A stretch of DNA of 64,000 nucleotides. Source: Kibdelosporangium banguiense. GTDB lineage: Bacteria > Actinomycetota > Actinomycetes > Mycobacteriales > Pseudonocardiaceae. The DNA lies in the NCBI RefSeq assembly GCF_017876405.1, contig NZ_JAGINW010000001.1, positions 7,639,203 to 7,703,202 on the forward strand, in the 5' to 3' direction. The stretch's first letter is position 1. Every line of letters starts with the position of its first letter. The notes beneath the pieces were generated by a model. That model was not told the origin of the DNA. It searched no databases and saw only the letters and a list, made by a program, of their open reading frames with translations. The position numbers were made by a program, and so were the translations under genes. Positions 17,076 to 25,651 of this stretch are shown piece by piece.

Positions 17076-19868
17076 ACAGTCGAAGTTGCGGCACCCCTCT
17101 GGGTCGCCCGACGAAGTGTTCCCGCCACCGTTTTCAACTCTGTCCCGGTTCTCCACGTTGATGCCGTATCGCGCGTTGTTCGTGGTGTGGTTCCCGGACA
17201 GCTTGATCACGCTGCCTTCGCCGACGTCGAGGATGGCGAGGCCGTCCATGCCCGCCTCTGGGTCCTTGGCGAGGCCGTTGGCCGTGAACTCGTTATCGGA
17301 AATCTCGAGCGGTCCGATTGGTCCTCCTCCGATGGCGCTGACCTTCAGGCCGTTCCACTGATGTTCGAGGAACCTGTTCCCGGACACCAGGCCCTGTCCG
17401 GAGAATATGAGGACACCGTTGAGCGTTGATCCCTTGAAATCGTTGCCGGACACGACGAAGGAATTCCACAAGCCGAGTGTGTCCCCGCTGGAGATCGTGT
17501 TTCCGGTGATGTAGGCCTGCCTGGAACTGACGTCGGCAAGCAACGAGACCTTGCTTTTGGTCACCGTGGTCGTCCCGCAGTACGGGCCAAGATAGGCGAT
17601 GCTCACGTTGCTCCAGTCGACAGTCACCGACGCGTTGGATTCCTCCATGACCCCGCCGTAGCATCCCACGTTGAACAGGCTGATCGTGCTGCGCGCGATC
17701 GTGCACACGCTGTCGAGTGCGCATGCAGCCACACCGCGCGCCGAGTTGCCGGAGATGGTCGATCCGGTGATGCTGACCGATGACTCGTTGGTGAATCGGA
17801 ACGGGTGGAAGGCGTTGATGGTGACACTGCGCAGCTGCGCGTTCCGTACCCGGTCGCCCGTCATTCCTGGATTGCTGTCTTCCGTCATCGGTGATGCCGA
17901 GATCGCGAAATTGCTTATGGTCACATCGGTCACGTTGGTCATGTCAATGCCGGTCTGGAATCGGCTGATCGCGCCATTGCGAACGGTGACATTCTTGATG
18001 GTCTTGTCCGCCGCGATCACGATGCCTTTCTGCCCGGTGGCGGAGCCCGATGTGGAGATGCTGTGGCCGCCGAGGTCCAGGACGACATCGTCGGCCGCGA
18101 TTGTCAGCGCCACCCCGCCCCCGCAAACGAGATCCTGTGTGAGGACCGCGGCGGTCGTGATGACGTCGCCGCAGCGCACCTCACGCATCTCTTGTGTGAC
18201 AGTGAATTGCTTGGACTCACGGACCACAACGGCACCGACGGCGACCTCAAGGGTCGCGGTATAGGTGCCCGATCTTGTGAAGGTGTGCTGGAACGTCGGC
18301 GAGCTGGAAGTCGTCTCGGTGCCCCGGTCACTGGTCACGGTCCAAGACGTGCGCTGCGGACGTGGTCCGGCCAGCTCGGCGCTGAATCGCACCTGCTCGC
18401 CGACTCGCGGAGCGCCAGGCTCGACATTGATCCGGACAATGCGTGGTGGCGCGCCTGGGGCGTCGACGGTGACCTGCGCGGCGGCTTGAACGATCTTGCC
18501 CTGGCGCAGTTGCGCTGTGACGTTGACGGTGTGCGTTCCTATGCGGGTATATCTGTGCCGGACCTTGGTACCAGCGGCTCCCGAGCCATCGCCGAAAGTC
18601 CATTGGGCGCTGGTGATGTCCTTGGCGATGGCCGTGAACCGGAACTCGTCGCCGACGACTCCACGTGCACGCGGACTGATCCCGATGGACAGGTTCGCGG
18701 CGGTCACTTGCCCGGTGGGCGGTGTAGCGCTCTGGGTGGGCTGCTGAGTCTGGGTTGCCTGCCCTGCCTGGTATTTCGTGATCGGCCGGACCCGGCCGTC
18801 GAGTCCGATCACTCCGGCCTGGTCACCGCGTGGGTCGTTGTAGAAGACCACCCCGTCCCGGGTCAGCAGCTCGAATCGCACCGGGTGGTCGAAAAGCCGC
18901 TGCTCGGCCACCACCCGCGGCCCGGCGAGATCGACGATCCAGATCCGTCCGGTCGCGTAGTCCGGTACCACCGCGTGGTTGTCCGCCTCGACCGCCTGGC
19001 CCAGGTCGGCCGGGACCGGGCTCAGAGTGACCGGAGCCGCGCACGATGCGGTATCGAACGTGCAACTCAGCAACTGGCCACGGGAACCGACCGAGATCAG
19101 CAGCCGGCGCTCACCCGGAGAACCGCTCACCGCCACGGTGTCATCGGGCTTCAGGTCCACCGGCACCGACTGCTGGACAGCTCCGGTGTCCGGGTCCAGC
19201 AGTTCCATCGCGCCACGCCCGGCGTCCAGCAAGGCGTGCGCGCCGTCGGTGAAGGCAAGCCTGCTCTTGCCGGGCGTGTGCGCCTGCGGCCGTGAATGGC
19301 TTGTCCCGTCAGAGAACCAGATCAAGTCACCGGTGCGCTGATCAAGACTCCAGAGCCGGCCGTCGGGATCCATCATCGCGCTGTCACCGGCCGGCAACGA
19401 TGCCGGATCCCCTTGGGGCTCCAGCGTTTCCGGGTCGGCTTTGGCGAGCAGCCCGCGTGCTGTGTCCAGCGAGTAGAGCGCGTGGGGTGTCGGGAACACG
19501 GCGAGCTGTCCGGCTGCTCCCTTTACTGGCGACATCGGGCGAGAGGTTGCCAGGGTGGCGCCATCGACCCGCACGACCGATCCCTGCGCACGGTTGAGGG
19601 CGTACCCCGTCGCCCCTTGCTGAACGACGTGCAGGTCGGTTCTCGGCTGGTCGACCTGGACCTGGGCCGCCACCTCGGCCGAGGCGCCGTCCAGCAGGGT
19701 CAGCTGCCCGACTTCGTCTGAGGCGACCCAAATCGCGCCGGCGTGCAACCGCACCTGCGGTGCGAGGTCGCTTTGCTGATCCCAGCCGACCGCGATCCCG
19801 GCCGCCACCGTGCCTGCCGCCGCGATCCCCGCCGTAAGGCGCCGCCAGAGTCCGAAATGTTGAGCCAT
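17070..19868 (-). CDS. Exported propeller / PKD / parallel beta-helix protein
   Basis: The 932-residue product starts with one hydrophobic segment (RRLTAGIAAAGTVAAGIAVGW), either a signal anchor or an uncleaved signal. Residues 35-370 resemble a beta-propeller (IWVASDEVGQLTLLDG, GRLWSLDQRTGDLIWF, GRIWIVDLAG). A Thr/Gln-rich linker follows, then two PKD-like domains (QWTFGDGSGAAGTKVRHRYTRIGTHTVNVTA; HTFTRSGTYTATLEV) and, from about 565, a right-handed beta-helix with repeated short turns (VLDLGGHSIS, GNTISSGDTLG, NHTTNNARYGINVEN). Such helices often bind or cut polysaccharides. I infer an extracellular surface protein; no catalytic residues were recognised. It overlaps the end of the TIR gene by six bases. 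Confidence 0.8.
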   Translation of the reverse strand: MAQHFGLWRRLTAGIAAAGTVAAGIAVGWDQQSDLAPQVRLHAGAIWVASDEVGQLTLLDGASAEVAAQVQVDQPRTDLHVVQQGATGYALNRAQGSVVRVDGATLATSRPMSPVKGAAGQLAVFPTPHALYSLDTARGLLAKADPETLEPQGDPASLPAGDSAMMDPDGRLWSLDQRTGDLIWFSDGTSHSRPQAHTPGKSRLAFTDGAHALLDAGRGAMELLDPDTGAVQQSVPVDLKPDDTVAVSGSPGERRLLISVGSRGQLLSCTFDTASCAAPVTLSPVPADLGQAVEADNHAVVPDYATGRIWIVDLAGPRVVAEQRLFDHPVRFELLTRDGVVFYNDPRGDQAGVIGLDGRVRPITKYQAGQATQTQQPTQSATPPTGQVTAANLSIGISPRARGVVGDEFRFTAIAKDITSAQWTFGDGSGAAGTKVRHRYTRIGTHTVNVTAQLRQGKIVQAAAQVTVDAPGAPPRIVRINVEPGAPRVGEQVRFSAELAGPRPQRTSWTVTSDRGTETTSSSPTFQHTFTRSGTYTATLEVAVGAVVVRESKQFTVTQEMREVRCGDVITTAAVLTQDLVCGGGVALTIAADDVVLDLGGHSISTSGSATGQKGIVIAADKTIKNVTVRNGAISRFQTGIDMTNVTDVTISNFAISASPMTEDSNPGMTGDRVRNAQLRSVTINAFHPFRFTNESSVSITGSTISGNSARGVAACALDSVCTIARSTISLFNVGCYGGVMEESNASVTVDWSNVSIAYLGPYCGTTTVTKSKVSLLADVSSRQAYITGNTISSGDTLGLWNSFVVSGNDFKGSTLNGVLIFSGQGLVSGNRFLEHQWNGLKVSAIGGGPIGPLEISDNEFTANGLAKDPEAGMDGLAILDVGEGSVIKLSGNHTTNNARYGINVENRDRVENGGGNTSSGDPEGCRNFDCS

Positions 19869-20122
19869 GTCAACAACTCCCCAGTTGTCCCGGCCAACTC
19901 ATGAAAGCGTCGATGGACCATCGCCGTCATGCGGACCGCCCATCGTATTGGCAGTTCGCCTGGTAAGTCACGCATTGTCGGCGTTCCTGTCCGCCGCGAA
20001 AGTTGCCCTCCCACCGGTTTAGTTCGGTGTGGACAGTACTTAGGCCGTTGGTGGCACTGTGTTGACGTGGCCTCTGCCAGGGCTAACACTGGGCGGACGT
20101 GAACCCTGGGGAGGTGGACACG

Positions 20123-21388
20123 ATGCCGCGAAGCAATGCCGTCGTGGGCGAAATCGCCGAGCTGGCCCAGTCAAGGGGAGCGGGCCGGCTGCTCACCGTC
20201 CAGTTCAGCGGCGGTCAGTCCGGGCGGCTGGATCTGTCCGACAGCCGGGCCCAGGCCTGGCTCTCCGCGCTGGACGAGCTCAGTTCGGCGGGCCTGCCCG
20301 CGTATGTCGAGATCGATCCCGAGACCTCGATCATCACCGAGGTGCTCGTGCCGATCGTCGACGCCGTGGCGGAGCTGCGTGACGGTGACGGCGAGCTTGA
20401 AGTGGATCTCGTTGTATCCCACGCGAAGCACCGGCTGCCGCGCGACAGCCCGGACTACGACGAACTGCGAAGACTGCTTGCGGAGTCGAAGGAATCCGGC
20501 CAGGCGGTGCTTGTCACGGACGCGCTCGACGGCCACACGATCATCGATGTCCGGCCGCACCCAAAAGTCAGCCTTCTTGAGCGCGCCGAGGCCAAGGCCG
20601 AGCCGCTCTCCACACCGGTCACGCTCGCCCAGGCACAGCAGATGTTCAACCTCGTCAACGGCCGGACAGCCTGCTCGGTGAACCCGGTCGCGCCGGGAAT
20701 CCCGTTCACCTACCCGGACGACGGCTGCTGGGGCCGGGCGCACGAGATGGCGCGGCTGATGATCGAGCAGGGCATCACCCCGGACAAGGTGTGGATCTAC
20801 GGCAATCTGCGCGTGAACAGCGCCAACAAGCCGGACTGCCTTGTCGGCTGGGGCTGGCACGTCGCGCCGACACTGCAGGTGGGCACGAGTACGTACGTCA
20901 TCGACCCGGCGCTGTTCACCAGCCCTGTCCCGCGTGCCACCTGGTTCGGCGTGCAGGGTGACCCGTCGGCCACGTTGGTGCCAACTGGCTGGGAGGTCTT
21001 CCACAACGGCTTGGGCACCTACGATCCCACCTTCAGCCAGACGAACTCCGTCCTCGCGACCTACCGCGCCAAGCTGCAGGTGCGCTCGGCGTCCGCGGAC
21101 GGCCCGCCGCCCTATCCGCGATGCCAGACGAATCCGCCGCGCGTGCAGTGGATCGGCACCATCGCGGGCAACACCACCGCTCGCTGGTTCACCTACGGCT
21201 GGCCATCGTCCTGGCACGTGGTGTGGACGATGATGCCCACCTCGATCTGCTCCGGCGCGCCGCAGCTGTCCTGGTCGGTCGCGGTCGAACGGGCCAACGC
21301 GACCCAGAGCACCTATTGGATCACCGTGAAGAACCAGTCCGCCCACACGGTCCGTTTCGAGGGCCGGTACGACGTGCTGAGCACCTGA
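20123..21388 (+). CDS. Protein-glutaminase-type deamidase with C-terminal repeat module
   Basis: I chose the ATG at 20123, with GGGGAGG upstream (421 residues). No signal peptide is visible. Residues 1-165 are an unrecognised alpha/beta region. The middle matches the protein-glutamine glutaminase family (Chryseobacterium enzyme; Gln_deamidase_2): YPDDGCWGRAHEMARLM with Cys202, GWGWHVAP with His246, and TYVIDPALF with Asp261, a full Cys-His-Asp triad. Residues about 339-421 form a beta-rich module with RWFTYGW and GAPQL that reappears as the next gene. The enzyme should convert glutamine side chains of proteins to glutamate. Whether it is a toxin, a modifier or is exported by a non-Sec route is unknown. 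Confidence 0.8.
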   Translation: MPRSNAVVGEIAELAQSRGAGRLLTVQFSGGQSGRLDLSDSRAQAWLSALDELSSAGLPAYVEIDPETSIITEVLVPIVDAVAELRDGDGELEVDLVVSHAKHRLPRDSPDYDELRRLLAESKESGQAVLVTDALDGHTIIDVRPHPKVSLLERAEAKAEPLSTPVTLAQAQQMFNLVNGRTACSVNPVAPGIPFTYPDDGCWGRAHEMARLMIEQGITPDKVWIYGNLRVNSANKPDCLVGWGWHVAPTLQVGTSTYVIDPALFTSPVPRATWFGVQGDPSATLVPTGWEVFHNGLGTYDPTFSQTNSVLATYRAKLQVRSASADGPPPYPRCQTNPPRVQWIGTIAGNTTARWFTYGWPSSWHVVWTMMPTSICSGAPQLSWSVAVERANATQSTYWITVKNQSAHTVRFEGRYDVLST

Positions 21389-21400
21389 GGGGAGTCGTCC

Positions 21401-21655
21401 ATGGCAACCGGAGTGCAGTTCACCGGGACGCTGGCGGCCAACGCCACCGGCCGCTGGTTCACCTACGGCTGGTCGGCCGCGTCGCACGTGATCTGGTACA
21501 TGATGCCGACCTCGCCGAGATCCGGCGCGCCCCAGCTGGACTGGGACGTGGCGGTCGAACGCGCCACGTCGACGCAGTGCACGTACTGGCTGACGGTGAC
21601 CAACCTGACCAACGTCCCGGTGACCTTCGAAGGCCGTTTCGCGATCTTGTCCTGA
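21401..21655 (+). CDS. Stand-alone copy of the glutaminase C-terminal module
   Basis: The 84-residue product starts at an ATG 12 bases after the glutaminase stop, with GGGGAG upstream. It aligns end to end with the last 80 or so residues of the glutaminase at roughly 60% identity by eye (shared RWFTYGW, MMPTS, GAPQL, VAVERA, FEGR). It has no signal peptide and looks all-beta. Possible roles are binding partner, inhibitor or delivery adaptor for the enzyme. I know of no function for this module. Confidence 0.8.
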   Translation: MATGVQFTGTLAANATGRWFTYGWSAASHVIWYMMPTSPRSGAPQLDWDVAVERATSTQCTYWLTVTNLTNVPVTFEGRFAILS

Positions 21656-21660
21656 AGGGG

Positions 21661-21876
21661 ATGGACACCGTGCGCATTGTGATCGAGCTCGAAGACGACG
21701 AATCCGACACCGTTGTCGTACAGGTAACCCGTAAGCGCGCCCAGGCCACCGCCCAGGCCGAGGTGATCGCTTCGCCGGCCGAGGATGCCGGGCCGGCGCA
21801 ATCGTTGAGTGCCGCGGAAAGCGACGCGGTGGAGGTCAACGACGCCGGTGCCGCGCCGGACACCGAAAGCCCGTAG
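21661..21876 (+). CDS. Small acidic hypothetical protein, third gene of the glutaminase cassette
   Basis: The 71-residue product begins MDTVRIVIELEDDESDTVVVQVTRKR, a short beta-hairpin-like part, then an Ala/Glu/Ser-rich acidic tail that is probably disordered. The ATG at 21661 follows the previous stop by five bases and has AAGGGG in front, so it is in the same operon. An acidic partner next to a toxin-like enzyme could be an immunity or chaperone protein, but nothing in the sequence proves this. Confidence 0.65.
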   Translation: MDTVRIVIELEDDESDTVVVQVTRKRAQATAQAEVIASPAEDAGPAQSLSAAESDAVEVNDAGAAPDTESP

Positions 21877-21884
21877 TCGTAGCC

Positions 21885-21899
21885 GGTCCAATATGGACC
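21885..21899 (+). terminator. Short inverted repeat after the glutaminase cassette
   Basis: GGTCCA-ATA-TGGACC, a perfect 6-bp stem, begins eight bases after the last stop of the cassette. It is short and has no T-run, so it is only a weak terminator candidate; it could instead be an operator for the protease gene. Confidence 0.4.
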
Positions 21900-22074
21900 G
21901 AGATGGCCAATTGGCTGGTGGGCGTTGTTGCGATCGGTGTGAGCGGCCGACATACTTTCGCGTTGGGAAGGTTCCAGGGGGTCGGAAATTCACTTTCGGC
22001 AGGCTGTCACATCGCGGTGGCGGCCTTGTCGTGATGCCCCCTTGTGCCTTGAAAACCACAGCGCGGGAGGCATT

Positions 22075-23049
22075 TTGCGGTTCTTGCGAAGGCTCACCGT
22101 CGTCCTGGCCACGGGCGCGTCCGCAGTCGCCCTGGCGACGCCGGCCATGGCGGAGGATTCCTCCGTCGCGGCAGCGACGATCGCGGCACAGAATGACAGT
22201 TCAGCCAAGGCGTCCTCGAACAGCGCCGCGAGCGCGGAGGAGTACTGGACGCCGGCCCGGATGGCCGAGGCGATCAAAGCCGGGCCGTCCGACATGCCAG
22301 TGCAGAGCGATTCCTCAACCACACCAAGACCGGGCCCCAGCGCCAAAGTAGACGGTGCGGTCCCGACGGTTCCCAGCGCTCAGGCCGACATCCACAGCAT
22401 GTCCGGCCGGGTGTTCTACGTCAACGACCGTGGCGAGAACCGTTCGTGCTCGGGCAGCACGGTCAACAGCAACGGCAAGCGGCTGGTGTTCACCGCGGGC
22501 CACTGCGTGCACGGCGGCGGCAGCGGGCGCGGCTGGTTCGACGTGAACCGCTGGGTGTTCGTGCCCGCGTACCACGCCGGCTCGCCCTACGGCACCTGGA
22601 ATGCCTACCAGCAGTGGTCGAAGGTCGGCTGGACCAGCAACGGCAACCGCGCCTACGACGTCGCCGCTGTCGTGATGCAGCCGAGAAACGGCGTCAAGAT
22701 CGTGGACGCGGTCGGCGGCCAGGGCATCCAATGGGGCTACGGCTACGGCCGGTTCGAATACATGTTCGGCTACCCGGCCGACCCGCCCTTCAACGGCAGC
22801 GGTCTCTACTTCTGCAACGGCACCACCCGCGACGAGAGCGGCTTCCCGACCCTGGACTGCAACATGACCGGTGGTGCGAGCGGCGGCCCATGGCTGGCCG
22901 ACTACGGCGCCACATTCTGGGCGTATGTCAACGGCGTGAACAGCTGGATGTTCTGGGACCCGGACCCCACCCACGTCTACAAGTGGCAGAGCCCGTACTT
23001 CAGCTACGACACTGCGGGCAGCCTGTTCGACACGGTGAAGGACATGTAA
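22075..23049 (+). CDS. Secreted trypsin-like serine protease (S1)
   Basis: The best start is the TTG at 22075, with GGGAGG six bases upstream (324 residues). A signal peptide (LRRLTVVLATGASAVALATPAMA) is followed by a propeptide-like segment with EEYWTPARMAEA. The catalytic residues are visible: His in FTAGHCV, Asp in RAYDVAAVVM, Ser in GGASGGPW. Cysteines flank the His and Ser regions. The type is common in actinomycetes, related to the glutamyl-endopeptidase-like secreted proteases. A hairpin follows the gene. Confidence 0.88.
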   Translation: MRFLRRLTVVLATGASAVALATPAMAEDSSVAAATIAAQNDSSAKASSNSAASAEEYWTPARMAEAIKAGPSDMPVQSDSSTTPRPGPSAKVDGAVPTVPSAQADIHSMSGRVFYVNDRGENRSCSGSTVNSNGKRLVFTAGHCVHGGGSGRGWFDVNRWVFVPAYHAGSPYGTWNAYQQWSKVGWTSNGNRAYDVAAVVMQPRNGVKIVDAVGGQGIQWGYGYGRFEYMFGYPADPPFNGSGLYFCNGTTRDESGFPTLDCNMTGGASGGPWLADYGATFWAYVNGVNSWMFWDPDPTHVYKWQSPYFSYDTAGSLFDTVKDM

Positions 23050-23070
23050 ACGCGTGCAACGCGTGAGTGC

Positions 23071-23106
23071 GGCCGGTCCGTCCCAGTCATATGGGGCGGA
23101 CCGGCC
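23071..23106 (+). terminator. Hairpin terminator after the S1 protease
   Basis: Arms GGCCGGTCCGTCCC and GGGGCGGACCGGCC pair at 13 of 14 positions, the other being a G-T pair, with an 8-base loop. It begins 22 bases after the protease stop. Confidence 0.75.
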
Positions 23107-23128
23107 ACATTTCCAGGAGGATGTTCCC

Positions 23129-23486
23129 GTGCGACAACGACTGATGGTGGCAGCGGTGATCGCCGTGGCCGCCCTGGCAGTCGTAGGGCTCGCTATCTGG
23201 CTATGGCCCTCGACAGCGGACCCCGGCTCACCATGCGACAACGGCCCGGGCAACAGCGGCCAGGCCGCTGGCCCGACCGCGACCACAAGCGGCGAGGCCT
23301 ACTGGACCGACGAACGAATGAGCAGCGCCCGCGGCGCTGACCCGAGACCCCCTGGCTGCTAAGGACTTCTGCAGCGGTCAGTTCCGTAGTCGCATCGGCG
23401 GCACCATCGGCACTGTGATCCAGCTGATCGGTGTCGCGGCCGCCCTGGTCGCCGGTGTGATAGCTACCCGGCGCTCCTATCGGTGA
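23129..23486 (+). pseudogene. Small membrane protein gene, apparently frameshifted
   Basis: From a GTG at 23129 with AGGAGG upstream, the frame encodes MRQRLMVAAVIAVAALAVVG, a membrane segment, then a linker with EAYWTDERMSSA, and stops at 23362. A second frame open from about 23320 reads LAAKDFCSGQFRSRIGG and a further membrane segment (VIQLIGVAAALVAGVIA) ending RRSYR at 23486, with no start of its own. Together they look like one two-segment membrane protein split by a frameshift near 23320-23350. EAYWTDERM resembles EEYWTPARM in the adjacent protease propeptide. Confidence 0.6.
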
Positions 23487-23568
23487 GTCGCAGTCGTGCT
23501 GCGGGCTCCCCGATGCGCATGGCATCCTTCACTGCGGAGGTCCCAGCGATCACGAGGAGCGTTCTGTC

Positions 23569-24504
23569 ATGACGGCCCGTATGCAGGCGGTTGTCGCCCA
23601 CAGCTTCGGCGGCCCCGACGTCCTGGAGCTGACGGAGATCGACAGGCCTGAGGCGGGTCCCGGGTCGGTGCTGGTGCGAGTGAAGGCCGCCGGGGTCAAT
23701 CCGGTCGACTGGCACGTCGTCGCCGGGCACATGAACGCGTTCCTGAAGGTCGGCCTCCCGCTCGTGCCAGGCTTCGACGTCGCGGGCGTGGTGGAGGCCG
23801 TGGGCCAGGACGTCACCGAGTTCTCAACCGGCGACGAAGTCTTCGGTTACGTCCGGACAGATGAGGTGCAGTACGGCACTTACGCGGAGTTCGTCGTCGC
23901 GCCTGTGCACACACTCGCGCGTCGGCCCACGTCGTTGGATTGGCAACAATCTGCCGGTCTGCCTTTGGTGGGACTCACCGCGTTGCAGGCACTGGTCAAG
24001 GCGGGCACCGGGGCAGGGGAGACGGTCCTGGTTCACGCGGCGGCCGGTGGTGTGGGCTCTGCGGCTGTGCAGATCGCGGTGGCTCGGGGTGCCCGGGTGA
24101 TCGGCACGGCCAGCGAGCGCAACCACGAGTTCTTGCGCTCTTTGGGGGCCGAGCCTGTTACGTATGGCGACGGTTTGGCCGAGCGCGTGCGGGCGTTGGC
24201 TCCGGAAGGGATCGATGTCGCTGTGGACTGTGTGGGTGGCGACGCCGTTGCTGTCTCCCAGGAGTTGTTGAAGGACCACACCCGGGTGGTTTCCATTGTG
24301 GACATGGTGGCCGCCAAGCGCGGCGGCCACCACATATTCACCCAGCCGGTCAGCTCGGACCTCGACGAACTGGCCGCGCTCGCCGACGCCGGCAAGCTCT
24401 CCATCCACGTCGACCAGGCCCTGCCGCTGGCCAAGGCCGCCGAGGCATTCGTGCGCAGCCAGGCCGGGCGAGTCCGCGGCAAGATCGTGCTCGACGTCGC
24501 CTGA
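23569..24504 (+). CDS. NADP-dependent alcohol/quinone oxidoreductase (MDR family)
   Basis: The 311-residue product is a zinc-free medium-chain reductase. It has the N-terminal GroES-like fold (VLVRVKAAGVNPVDWHV, PGFDVAGVVEAVG) and the NADP-binding motif VLVHAAAGGVGSAAVQIA, followed by an IGTAS strand. The catalytic zinc cysteines are absent, as in quinone oxidoreductase (QOR) types. It probably reduces quinones or enones. It stands alone, closed by a palindromic doublet. Confidence 0.9.
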   Translation: MTARMQAVVAHSFGGPDVLELTEIDRPEAGPGSVLVRVKAAGVNPVDWHVVAGHMNAFLKVGLPLVPGFDVAGVVEAVGQDVTEFSTGDEVFGYVRTDEVQYGTYAEFVVAPVHTLARRPTSLDWQQSAGLPLVGLTALQALVKAGTGAGETVLVHAAAGGVGSAAVQIAVARGARVIGTASERNHEFLRSLGAEPVTYGDGLAERVRALAPEGIDVAVDCVGGDAVAVSQELLKDHTRVVSIVDMVAAKRGGHHIFTQPVSSDLDELAALADAGKLSIHVDQALPLAKAAEAFVRSQAGRVRGKIVLDVA

Positions 24505-24521
24505 CCGCAACCTCAGCTTTG

Positions 24522-24573
24522 CCCCCAATGCCACATTGGGGGCATCAGATGTCCCCAATGTGGCATTGGGGAC
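24522..24573. repeat. Palindromic doublet between convergent genes
   Basis: CCCCAATGCCACATTGGGG at 24523-24541 and its exact reverse complement at 24553-24571 are separated by 11 bases. Each unit is itself nearly self-complementary (CCCCAATG/CATTGGGG), so several hairpins can form. It lies between two convergent genes and could act as a two-way terminator. The exact repetition suggests a dispersed intergenic repeat family. Confidence 0.75.
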
Positions 24574-24596
24574 AAAACAATTCGGCGGTGGCGGGG

Positions 24597-25631
24597 TCAG
24601 GTCAGTTCGTAGAACCGGAACTTGTCGTTCTCGATCGGGTGGATCGTCACGTTCGTGAAGCCTGCCTCGAGGGCGTACTTCCGTAGTGTGGCTGGGCGCA
24701 TGACGGTTCCGGTCTCGGCTGAGGTCGGGTCGCCCATGGCGCCTGGCAGGCAGACGGTCAGGCTCCAGCCGTACTCCTGCTGTTCGCGCACGGGGCCGGG
24801 CGTGGTGAGCTCCTCTTCTGTCCACAGGTCGATGACCAGAACAGATCCGTTGTCTGCCAGCAACTTCCGGGCCGCGGTCAGCGCGGCGACCGGGTGTGTC
24901 ATGTCGTGCAACGCCTCGATGATGGTGACGAGGTCGTACTTCTCGGCACCGGCCAGGTCGGCGGCGTCCATCGCGGAGAACTTCACACGATCGGCTACAC
25001 CTGAGGCTTCGGCGTTCTGCTGTGCGGCGGAAATGGCCATCTCGTCCAGATCCAGGCCGTCCACGGTCAGTTCCGGGTACGCCAGCGCCATCGCGATGCT
25101 CGACCAGCCCAGACCGCAGGCGATGTCGGAGACCCTGGCCGGGCCCGCCGAGAGTCGCTTGTGGACCTCGGGGATCGCGGGAAGCCATTTCTTGCCAAGG
25201 AGATTGAGGAACAGCGCCCGGTTCGACTCGGCCCTGCCCTCGGGCTCCCACGGGATCGGCGGCGGCGCGTCACCGGTCCGGTACGCCTCCACGAGGTCGG
25301 CCATCCGGCGGCCGACACGGACCAGGTTGATGCTGTGCTGCGTGTCGAACAGCACGCTTTCGCGGTCGGCGAGCACAGGAATGTGCGACGGCGGCAGGGT
25401 GAACCGCTGTTCTTCGTCCATCTCCAGCAAGCCTGCGGTGGCGTGGTGCTCAAGCCATTCGCGTGTGTAGCGTTCCGCCGTTCCGGTGGCTGTGGCCAGT
25501 TCGGCGGACGTCATCGGGCCGTCGGCGAGCGCCCGGTAGTAACCGAGGCGCTCGCCCAAGTACACGGCGTACATCTCAAGTGCACTCGTGACGTTCTGGA
25601 ACAACCGCTGAGACAAGGCGTCCGTGTCCAT
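24597..25631 (-). CDS. Class I SAM-dependent methyltransferase
   Basis: The 344-residue product has an N-terminal winged-helix-like dimerisation region (MTSAELATATGTAERYTREWLEHHATAGLL) and a SAM-binding domain with VSDIACGLGWSSIAMALAYPELTVDGLDLD and the following AEKYDLVTIIEALHDMTHP. This layout is typical of actinobacterial small-molecule methyltransferases. It is transcribed toward the MDR gene and lies downstream of a secreted phytase-like protein on the same strand. Substrate unknown. Confidence 0.88.
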   Translation of the reverse strand: MDTDALSQRLFQNVTSALEMYAVYLGERLGYYRALADGPMTSAELATATGTAERYTREWLEHHATAGLLEMDEEQRFTLPPSHIPVLADRESVLFDTQHSINLVRVGRRMADLVEAYRTGDAPPPIPWEPEGRAESNRALFLNLLGKKWLPAIPEVHKRLSAGPARVSDIACGLGWSSIAMALAYPELTVDGLDLDEMAISAAQQNAEASGVADRVKFSAMDAADLAGAEKYDLVTIIEALHDMTHPVAALTAARKLLADNGSVLVIDLWTEEELTTPGPVREQQEYGWSLTVCLPGAMGDPTSAETGTVMRPATLRKYALEAGFTNVTIHPIENDKFRFYELT

Positions 25632-25651
25632 GGCGGCCAGAATGCCAGAAA

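Noticed and set aside
18063..19295. 410-residue plus-strand frame within the propeller/PKD/beta-helix gene
   Set aside because: No domain and high Arg/Gly/Pro content; the minus-strand protein has clear repeats and PKD motifs.
20171..21487. 438-residue minus-strand frame opposite the glutaminase gene
   Set aside because: Arg/Gly-rich shadow; the plus strand shows a catalytic triad and ordered ribosome-binding sites.
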